Below are positions 18,794 through 25,185 of a stretch of 64,000 nucleotides of DNA, piece by piece; position 1 is the first letter of the stretch; each line of letters starts with the position of its first letter. The DNA is from Proteus hauseri ATCC 700826 (lineage in GTDB: Bacteria > Pseudomonadota > Gammaproteobacteria > Enterobacterales > Enterobacteriaceae). A program made the position numbers and the translations under genes. The notes beneath the pieces were generated by a model. The model saw only the letters and a list, made by a program, of their open reading frames with translations. It had not been told where the DNA came from and ran no database searches. The stretch spans positions 62,001-126,000 of the forward strand of contig NZ_LXEV01000031.1 in the NCBI RefSeq assembly GCF_001654965.1, given 5' to 3'.

Positions 18794-19273
18794 CTATTTT
18801 TTTACAGAATCTTGCACTGCATCAGCAGCAGACCAAATACGATATTTAACATCAACACCAGTAGGTGCGTAAACAACGATAGGCAATTTACTGTTATAAC
18901 GGATAAAAGCGTCTTGTCCCATATTTGCCTGAACAAATTCTGCTTTTTTCGTATTATCAAGGCATCCCATCATCGTCGACATTGGGCCACTTAAATCGCC
19001 GACGACATAATAGTCATAACCCCAACCTTCTAAATCTTTTTTATCTAGCTCAGCGCCAAACCATTGGCGATTACAATCTACCATTGACTCTTTACCAACA
19101 ATTAATTCGACTTGGTAATTACTCTCGTTATCTTTTTTCTCTAGTTCTATAACATGGCGTACTTGATTGTCTTGTGCTTTTGGATAAGGTGCTACTTTTT
19201 CTAAACCATCAACTGCTTGAGCGCAAGCAGATAAAGACATTGCTGCAACTAAAGTTAAAATTACTTTATTCAT
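18794..19273 (-). CDS. eco: Ecotin, serine protease inhibitor (possible lipoprotein)
   Basis: About 159 residues. The mature domain carries EKVAPYPKA, LEGWGYDYYVVGDLSGP, the reactive-site region STMMGC (P1 Met, as in E. coli ecotin), RYNSKLPIVVYAPTGVDVKYR and two cysteines for the conserved disulfide. Ecotin is a dimeric periplasmic inhibitor of trypsin-fold proteases such as pancreatic enzymes and neutrophil elastase. The signal region reads MNKVILTLVAAMSLSACAQA: it contains a lipobox LSAC with Ala after the Cys, so it may be a lipoprotein; cleavage after ACAQA by signal peptidase I is the alternative. ATG 19273 is chosen because GGAG lies 6 nt upstream; in-frame ATGs occur at 19276 and 19285. 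Confidence 0.92.
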   Translation of the reverse strand: MNKVILTLVAAMSLSACAQAVDGLEKVAPYPKAQDNQVRHVIELEKKDNESNYQVELIVGKESMVDCNRQWFGAELDKKDLEGWGYDYYVVGDLSGPMSTMMGCLDNTKKAEFVQANMGQDAFIRYNSKLPIVVYAPTGVDVKYRIWSAADAVQDSVKK

Positions 19274-19539
19274 CATTTTCTCCATTTTACAGCGATATCA
19301 CGCTGATAATAATTTAGCTTAGATGTTTCTATTAATAATCATCTTACAACTAATATTTTTATTAGTTGAATGCTAACACCTTAGCAGATATCACTATGAG
19401 AGGATAATTCCGAATAATTTTTTAAAAGAAAATAGCTCTTATTCTAATGAAATGTAAATTTGTGATATATCACCGTGCAGACAATCGCTCAATGATTATA
19501 CTGAAATAGAGATCCCAATTTCTCTTTTTAGGAGGTTAT

Positions 19540-19755
19540 ATGTTCTCAGATCAACAAACTTTAGTTGCTCAGTTAAAAGATAGCAATCCTCGCTTTCAAG
19601 CCCTCTTTGATAAACATAATCGGTTGGATCAAGAAATAGCTAAATTAGAAGGACCTAATGGTGCAGGCTATAATGATGAAGTGGTAAAACTAAAAAAAGA
19701 AAAGCTTCATTTAAAAGATGAAATGCAGAAGTTACTTCAACAAGCTGAAAAATAA
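19540..19755 (+). CDS. ydcH: YdcH family (DUF465) small protein
   Basis: A 71-residue, charged, mostly helical protein. NPRFQALFDKHNRLDQEIAKLE and VVKLKKEKLHLKDEM match the DUF465/YdcH family (E. coli YdcH 74 residues), a short coiled-coil protein of unknown function. GGAGG precedes the ATG at an ideal distance. Monocistronic, with a terminator directly behind. Confidence 0.88.
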   Translation: MFSDQQTLVAQLKDSNPRFQALFDKHNRLDQEIAKLEGPNGAGYNDEVVKLKKEKLHLKDEMQKLLQQAEK

Positions 19756-19764
19756 TCAGTATTT

Positions 19765-19793
19765 AAAAGCGATGGCATTATGTCATCGCTTTT
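19765..19793 (+). terminator. Terminator after ydcH
   Basis: AAAAGCGATG / CATCGCTTTT with a 9-nt loop. Confidence 0.8.
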
Positions 19794-19822
19794 ATGATTA
19801 AAAACAAAGTTACTCACAGTAA

Positions 19823-19845
19823 AAGATGCATAATTAATATATCTT
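19823..19845. promoter_or_regulatory. NsrR-like palindrome before yecH
   Basis: Half sites AAGATGCAT and ATATATCTT arranged as an 11-1-11 inverted repeat of 23 bp, like known NsrR sites, about 20 nt upstream of the yecH start. NsrR is an Fe-S repressor that releases DNA when exposed to nitric oxide. Confidence 0.5.
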
Positions 19846-19864
19846 TATTTTTAGGATGCTAATT

Positions 19865-20104
19865 ATGTCTTCTATACATGGCCATGAAGTTTTGCATTTT
19901 ATCTTATCGTCTGAAACCGCATTCACAAAAGAATCGTTAATAGAAGCAATTCACCAACAATTTGGCAATGACTCACTTTTTCATACTTGTTCAGCTGAAA
20001 ATATGACTGCATCTCAGCTTGTGGATTTTTTAGAAAGGAAAGGTAAGTTCATTCCTGCTGAAGGTGGATTCACAACCAGTGAAAGTAAGATTTGTCGCCA
20101 CTAG
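19865..20104 (+). CDS. yecH: YecH family (DUF2492) metal-binding-like protein
   Basis: A 79-residue protein. SSIHGHEVLHF at the start, FHTCSAENMTASQLVDFLERKGKFIP and the ending TSESKICRH match E. coli YecH nearly position by position. The conserved His and Cys residues (HGH, HTC, ICRH) suggest metal or Fe-S binding; the role is unknown. ATG 19865 has AGGA 8 nt upstream and gives the family start; the ATG at 19856 is less likely. The NsrR-like site at 19823 suggests nitric-oxide control. Confidence 0.85.
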   Translation: MSSIHGHEVLHFILSSETAFTKESLIEAIHQQFGNDSLFHTCSAENMTASQLVDFLERKGKFIPAEGGFTTSESKICRH

Positions 20105-20179
20105 TTTTATAAATTGCCAGTGATTTATTTTGAAAATAATTTATTACTGGCAATTTTCTTAATCTATTTTTATATCACT

Positions 20180-20425
20180 TTATTCGTCGTCTGTTTGTAA
20201 CCAGCTGTCGTCTTCCCAAACACCCTGAATAAGTTCCATAATATGCTCATGTTTAGTTTCATCTTTTACACCTGTAACTTGAATTGAATTCATACTGCTA
20301 AAAGCGATACGATATTGCATATCAGGATATTCTGGAGTGATTTTTTTTCTTAGTTCGAGCTCTAACAGCGGAAATAATGACTCTGTAATTTTAGATTGCT
20401 TACTAAATAGAATTTCCACACGCAT
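20180..20425 (-). CDS. dinI: DinI-like SOS protein
   Basis: About 81 residues of DinI fold: MRVEILFSKQ, a central ELELRKKITPEYPDMQYRI and IQGVWEDDSWLQTDDE at the acidic C-terminus. DinI-family proteins bind RecA filaments and modulate the SOS response; the acidic C-terminal helix mimics DNA. ATG 20425 has GGTGA at 5 nt; a GTG at 20434 is possible. A near-perfect LexA box lies 26-45 nt upstream. E. coli has several DinI paralogues, so the exact orthologue is not certain. Confidence 0.85.
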   Translation of the reverse strand: MRVEILFSKQSKITESLFPLLELELRKKITPEYPDMQYRIAFSSMNSIQVTGVKDETKHEHIMELIQGVWEDDSWLQTDDE

Positions 20426-20450
20426 GGTTTTCACCGTTCAAAAACAAATA

Positions 20451-20470
20451 AACTGTATATAAATACAGTA
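20451..20470. promoter_or_regulatory. LexA box before dinI
   Basis: CTGTATATAAATACAG at 20453-20468, flanked by AA and TA, is almost the ideal enterobacterial SOS box (CTGT-N8-ACAG with an AT alternating centre). Confidence 0.9.
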
Positions 20471-20562
20471 TTATATTCTAAGAAAAAAGAAAAGTGTTTT
20501 TAATAAAAAAATTCACTTTATTTCACTAAATAAGTTTTTAGCATCATACAGGCACAAGTGAT

Positions 20563-20585
20563 AAGATGCATAATAAATGCAACAT
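20563..20585. promoter_or_regulatory. NsrR-like palindrome before ygbA
   Basis: AAGATGCATAA, one base, then AAATGCAACAT: an 11-1-11 inverted repeat like NsrR operators, 20 nt before the ygbA start. The E. coli ygbA gene is a known NsrR target. Confidence 0.7.
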
Positions 20586-20604
20586 ATTATTTAGAGAGAA
20601 AAAT

Positions 20605-20955
20605 ATGTCAGGTAAAAGAATTCACCGAGAGAAAAAGACAATTCAAAAAATGGTTTTGCTTTATGCCCGCAACCACCCTGAACCTGAACAAAACTATTAT
20701 CAGCAGCTTATTGATTACTCTTACAACCGATTAGATAAGTGTCGTTATGGCGAAGAAAAGCCAGCATGTAAACAGTGTCCAATTCATTGTTATCAACCCA
20801 TAAAAAGAGAGACAATGAAACAAATTATGCGTTGGGCAGGGCCTAGAATGCTAATTTATCACCCAATTCTAGCGATTAGACATCTTATTGATGATAAAAA
20901 GCCTATTCCCCCATTACCTGTTAAACGTAGTTCTACACGTTCGACGGAAAAATAA
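20605..20955 (+). CDS. ygbA: YgbA, nitric-oxide-responsive protein
   Basis: About 116 residues. The core CRYGEEKPACKQCPIHCYQP (a cysteine cluster) followed by IMRWAGPRMLIYHPILAIRHLIDDKK is the YgbA family signature (annotated as nitrous oxide-stimulated promoter family). The cysteines suggest an Fe-S cluster or metal site; molecular function is unknown, but E. coli ygbA is repressed by NsrR and induced by nitric oxide. The frame is open to ATG 20566, but that codon lies inside the NsrR-like operator, so MSGKRIH at 20605 (after GAGAG) is taken as start. Its 3' end overlaps the convergent acetyltransferase gene by 23 nt. Confidence 0.85.
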   Translation: MSGKRIHREKKTIQKMVLLYARNHPEPEQNYYQQLIDYSYNRLDKCRYGEEKPACKQCPIHCYQPIKRETMKQIMRWAGPRMLIYHPILAIRHLIDDKKPIPPLPVKRSSTRSTEK

Positions 20956-21490
20956 AATCCTGTTTACTTAGCTTATATAATACATGCTCAGCTAAAGGAT
21001 GCCCTTTATCTAATGCTGGATGTAAAAAGTATTCAGTTTCGGTCATACCCAGCTTTTTCATAACGCCTTGCGAAGGTATATTTGATATTGCGGTAAATGC
21101 GACTACTTCGTTAAGAAATAACTGCTCAAAAGCAAATTTTAATACCGCTATTGCTGCTTCATAGGTATAACCTTTACGCCAATGTGTTTTTGCAATACGC
21201 CAACCAATTTCAACACAAGGGTTAAAAGGTAATACTGCTTGAGGAATATTAAGTCCGACAAAACCGATAAACTCTTCAGTCTCTTTTAATTCCACAGCCC
21301 AAAGTCCCCAGCCATTTTGCTGAATAAATTTATCTTTAATCATCTCAACGAGTTTATCACTTTCAGCCTGCGTTAATACCGAAGGAAAATAGCGCATTAC
21401 ATCAACATCAGAATTAATATGATAAAAAAATGGCGCTTTATCACTTTCACGCCATTTTCGCAGTTGTAGTCGGGGAGTTTCTAATTTCAA
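20933..21490 (-). CDS. GNAT family N-acetyltransferase, RimJ/RimL-like
   Basis: About 185 residues. The N-terminal LETPRLQLRKW, central GFVGLNIP, and acetyl-CoA pocket region EIGWRIAKTHWRKGYTYEAA with the late NIPSQGVMKKLGM are typical of the acetyltransf_3 (RimJ/RimL) branch that acetylates protein N-termini or small amines. The substrate cannot be told. The open frame extends to a TTG at 21547 with a hydrophobic, unlikely N-terminus; the TTG at 21490 has AAGAG upstream and gives the family start (MKLETPRL). Tail-to-tail overlap with ygbA. Confidence 0.78.
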   Translation of the reverse strand: MKLETPRLQLRKWRESDKAPFFYHINSDVDVMRYFPSVLTQAESDKLVEMIKDKFIQQNGWGLWAVELKETEEFIGFVGLNIPQAVLPFNPCVEIGWRIAKTHWRKGYTYEAAIAVLKFAFEQLFLNEVVAFTAISNIPSQGVMKKLGMTETEYFLHPALDKGHPLAEHVLYKLSKQDFIFPSNV

Positions 21491-21570
21491 CGTTATTCTC
21501 TTTTTATTCGCTCTAAGACAATAATGATAAAATAGAATAAATAGCAAACGATGAAAAGAAAAAGGGTCTT

Positions 21571-22272
21571 TTATTTTTTATTTTCTTTAAGTGGCATTTC
21601 TACTGGCGCTACATCTTTCTCTTTATTAGTATGGGTACCTTCTTTAATAGAAACGACTCGCTGTTGAGCAACGGCTTTAGCTTGATGCTCTACCTGTTCT
21701 GATTGTCCGGTGAAAATACCACCACGTTTAATCGACATGCTGCCGCAACGACTTGTACCACGCAATTCACCATGTTCCAAAATATCTAAGTTATTAGCTG
21801 CACAAATTCCTTTAACAAAACCATCAATAATAATATCTGGCGCTGCTAATTCACCTTCAACTTGACCTGCATGCATAACTCGGATCACACCATCTTTTAC
21901 ATTGATATTTCCAGCGACTTTTCCCCATATTTGGATATCACCTTCAACATTAATATCACCTTGAAATACCGAGCCCTTGGCAATAATGGTATACAGGCGT
22001 TGTTCTGGCATCGGTTTTTTCTCTTCAGTAATTACTGTAGTAATTGGCTCCGCAGCTTTTGGTATTTCAGTTTTACGACTAAACATAGCTGTTTTTTTTA
22101 ACCTCAAAGTCATAGAATAAATAATAATGCTAAAAATTAGGATAAGGATAATCAAAAACTCGCCCGCTATTTTGTAACGCCAAAAAGCAATTAATGCGAT
22201 AACCCAAATAACCCATATCCCGCTAAATATAATATTTTGCTGTGTTCGCTTATTATCCATAATTAGCTGCAA
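21571..22272 (-). CDS. ccmA: Bactofilin CcmA (curved cell morphology, swarming)
   Basis: A 233-residue membrane-anchored bactofilin. Two membrane helices at about 14-31 and 39-56 precede a cytoplasmic polymer-forming domain at about 95-190, visible as short beta-helix repeats (GSVFQGDINVEGDIQIWGK, VEGELAAPDIIIDG, LRGTSRCGSMSIKRGG). P. mirabilis CcmA is known to affect cell shape and swarming. The start is probably TTG at 22272, because a perfect GGAGG lies 5 nt upstream; the ATG at 22260 lies too far from it. Single gene with a 1.1-kb empty region upstream. Confidence 0.9.
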   Translation of the reverse strand: MQLIMDNKRTQQNIIFSGIWVIWVIALIAFWRYKIAGEFLIILILIFSIIIYSMTLRLKKTAMFSRKTEIPKAAEPITTVITEEKKPMPEQRLYTIIAKGSVFQGDINVEGDIQIWGKVAGNINVKDGVIRVMHAGQVEGELAAPDIIIDGFVKGICAANNLDILEHGELRGTSRCGSMSIKRGGIFTGQSEQVEHQAKAVAQQRVVSIKEGTHTNKEKDVAPVEMPLKENKK

Positions 22273-23361
22273 CTCTACCTCCCTGACAATAAATACACTA
22301 ATGCATTCACTATATTAATAAATAATCATCAAATATAATTGCAGTAATAGGGCCACTATTTCTATTCAGTTTATTGGTTTGCTTTTAGAAAAAATTAACG
22401 TCATAGATAATATTAATAGCTTAATTTTTAATAGCTTAGATTTAAATTTGATTTTCGTAACATTATTAATCTTTTATTGATTGTCGCTTTTTATGTAAAA
22501 TTAACATCTATTTATCAATCGTAATATTCACCCAAGAAATCATTCAAAAAAACTCATCATTTAAAATATTTTTTTATTAGGGAGGAATATAAGTTAAATT
22601 AAAAAAATATGAGATCAACGTCACGTAATGAAAAATTTAATCTATTTTAAATAGATTTTTTTGATAAATTACTCCGTCTACAAAATATGCTTTTGCCTAT
22701 TATTATTTATTTTTTCGTGTAATTAAAATAAATGTTCATAATTTAAATTTGGAAAGCAATACATTAGCATCAAATTTTAAAAGTTATCGACAAAAAGATC
22801 ACGAATAAAAGATACAAATGAAACAATAAAGTAATGAATTATAAACTTATGGTTTTATTTTTAATTGTTAATTATTTAAAGTATTTCACTTATATTTATT
22901 TACAATAACCAATTATATTTTAACTAAATTGAAATAAATCACATTTTATCTAAGCTCTTTATTTCTATAATTTATAGCTGAATATTTTACACTGTAAAGA
23001 AATTAATCATCCATAACTTATTGTAATTAAATTAGTTTAGCCATTCATATAATATCTGTAAATAATAAGTTACAAATTTTCATGACTATATCATTTTATT
23101 TTTTTCCATTAAATTTGGCTTAATTAATTTTTTTTTGCAATTCATTAAAAATGACATTAAATTAAGAAAAATCACTTATCTTAAATCACCAATGGTTATA
23201 TCGATGTCTAATATCTAAAAAAAAACCACATTAGAATAAAGAAAACATTCTCTTTTTTATTTTTAATAACGGTACAATAATAAAAAGACAGTTTTTTAAA
23301 ACTCTCTATTTATTAATTTTTAAAATATAGTGATACTTATAAAATAAATTTTGGGCGAAAA
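22273..23361. other. 1.1-kb AT-rich gene-free region
   Basis: Between the divergent ccmA and exsA-like genes. Extremely AT-rich with many A and T tracts. No ORF with a ribosome site, no tRNA, no clear inverted repeat. It must contain two promoters; the length is unusual and may serve silencing (H-NS-type binding) or be a remnant of transferred DNA. Confidence 0.45.
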
Positions 23362-24198
23362 ATGAATACAATACAATGCAGTGAAAATAATCTAAATGAT
23401 TGTGCTATTCAAAAAAAAACTTATTTATATCCACAATATCAAATATTAGAAAGTGATCAAAAAGCTTTATATCTTATAAGAAAGAATGCGCTCATATTAC
23501 AAAACTGTACCGATACAGTTTTGGTAGAACAAGACCAAGTACTTTTCCTGCAACAGGGAAATTATACAATAAAAACACAAAATGCTGAGCCTTGTGAAAC
23601 AATCTATATTCCACTGCCTGATGATTTTTTAAGAAATTTCATGTCAAAGTACAGTGATATTCTTAGTAATATAGAACGAGATGAAACTTTTTCTTCAGCT
23701 TTTATTTGCTTTCAAGACTCCCCTCTTATTCATTTTTGCAATAATGGTTTTGAATATTTATTTTCTCAAGATTGTCCTAATACTTTTACCCAATTACGTA
23801 TTGAAGAACTTTTAATCTTATTACTCTCGACAGAACAAGGCTCTGACCTTATGGCATTATTACGCCAATTAAGCCATCGCCAAGTTGACCGCTTACAAAT
23901 TTTCATGGAAAAAAACCATTTAAAAAATTGGAAATTAAAACAATTTGCTCGTGAGTTTGGTATGGGACTAACCACATTTAAAGAGTTGTTCAGCCATGTT
24001 TATGGTACATCACCAAGAACATGGATATGTGAAAGAAGAATTATTTACGCACACCAGCTATTACTAACCACTGAAATGAGTATTGTGGATATTTCAATGG
24101 AGTCCGGTTTCTCTAGCCAATCTTACTTCACACAAAGTTATCATCGTCGCTTCAACATGACACCAAGCAAAGCACGAAATCTCAAGTTGAAATTATAA
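23362..24198 (+). CDS. AraC-family activator, ExsA/LcrF-like
   Basis: 278 residues. The N-terminal half is a sensing/dimer domain (LFLQQGNYTIKT, IYIPLPDDFL, LRIEELLILL, LRQLSHRQVDRLQIFMEK); the C-terminal half has two helix-turn-helix motifs (about 193-212 and 240-262: FAREFGMGLTTFKELF and SIVDISMESGFSSQSYFTQS). The stretch from LRIEELL to the end is nearly collinear with Pseudomonas ExsA, the master activator of type III secretion, and with LcrF/VirF. It is followed by an ExsD-like gene, the same order as in Pseudomonas. No type III structural gene is in the window, so targets must lie elsewhere. The assignment rests on recalled sequences. Confidence 0.8.
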   Translation: MNTIQCSENNLNDCAIQKKTYLYPQYQILESDQKALYLIRKNALILQNCTDTVLVEQDQVLFLQQGNYTIKTQNAEPCETIYIPLPDDFLRNFMSKYSDILSNIERDETFSSAFICFQDSPLIHFCNNGFEYLFSQDCPNTFTQLRIEELLILLLSTEQGSDLMALLRQLSHRQVDRLQIFMEKNHLKNWKLKQFAREFGMGLTTFKELFSHVYGTSPRTWICERRIIYAHQLLLTTEMSIVDISMESGFSSQSYFTQSYHRRFNMTPSKARNLKLKL

Positions 24199-24281
24199 AA
24201 AATACAGACGAATATCATAATATAAAAAATCTATTCATCGTTAGAATACTTGAAATTTATCCTTACGAGAGAGTAAATATT

Positions 24282-25133
24282 ATGATAAAAAACAATCAGC
24301 ACCATTATTACCGTGATCTAGATTCACTAAAAAAAATAATGGCTAATAATGATATGAAAACTGTAGATAATTTATTTAATCTTCAGTTTTCTTCATTTTT
24401 TAACGACGAAGATGTTAATGAAAAACAGATAAAAGTCTTATCGCGCCTTTTATGTCGAGAAGATTTAGATAGCCTGTTGCAATCAACCTGGTTTTTACGA
24501 AAAAAACATTGCTCGGTTGAAATGTCAAAAAATGATATTAGAGATATTATCGAATTAGCTCGTGTTTCAAGCCTTTCATCTGATAATTCCTTACCTTTAG
24601 ATATAAAATGGAATGATTCTCTTGATGCTACAGTGAACATCACAGAACACCTGCGCCTTATTCAATCTGTAATCAAACCTCTTTTTATTTGGTGGGTTAA
24701 CCATATCGCTCCACAGTTATTCTCTCTTTATAAAATAAAAAGAGATTTGGAGTTACAAATTAATCAATGTAATAACATTAAGCTATTTGAAGAAAAACAA
24801 CCATCAAATAATGCTGATTCTTTTTTATCTTTAGATGATATTAATATAAAACTAGATGCAGATAAGGTAAGACTAATGCTTATCGAAGATTTATTAAGCA
24901 AAGAGTTAAAAATACTTTTAGATGCATGGAAAATCGAACCTATTTTTACTGTTGAAATAAAAAATACTCGAGAATATATTCAAGCTATTTATCCACACTC
25001 AGAGATCTTAAAGCCACTTTGGGATATATTAAAAACAATTCCTGAACATCACGATAATTGTCAAAAATTAAAAGATTGGCTACTTGAAAGGTCACTATGT
25101 TTAAATAATGATAATTTTTTATGGCGTGAATAA
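24282..25133 (+). CDS. ExsD-like anti-activator
   Basis: A 283-residue soluble helical protein. Its central part (KQIKVLSRLLCREDLDSLLQ, then DIRDIIELA) and end (LKDWLLERSLCLNNDNFLWRE) align in order with Pseudomonas ExsD (276 residues; ending HERNLCQAQDHFYWQS), which binds ExsA and blocks its DNA binding until ExsC titrates it away. It lies 83 nt behind the exsA-like gene on the same strand with its own ribosome site (GAGAG), as in the Pseudomonas exsA-exsD arrangement. No ExsC or ExsE candidate is visible here. Similarity is weaker than for the activator, but the position supports it. Confidence 0.7.
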   Translation: MIKNNQHHYYRDLDSLKKIMANNDMKTVDNLFNLQFSSFFNDEDVNEKQIKVLSRLLCREDLDSLLQSTWFLRKKHCSVEMSKNDIRDIIELARVSSLSSDNSLPLDIKWNDSLDATVNITEHLRLIQSVIKPLFIWWVNHIAPQLFSLYKIKRDLELQINQCNNIKLFEEKQPSNNADSFLSLDDINIKLDADKVRLMLIEDLLSKELKILLDAWKIEPIFTVEIKNTREYIQAIYPHSEILKPLWDILKTIPEHHDNCQKLKDWLLERSLCLNNDNFLWRE

Positions 25134-25185
25134 CGACTCAGCTCATCTAAACCCAAAGGAATAGAAGAGCTGATATTCTCGAAGG

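Noticed and set aside
24383-24643. 86-codon minus-strand ORF inside the ExsD-like gene
   Set aside because: Shadow of the real gene; no ribosome site and no family.
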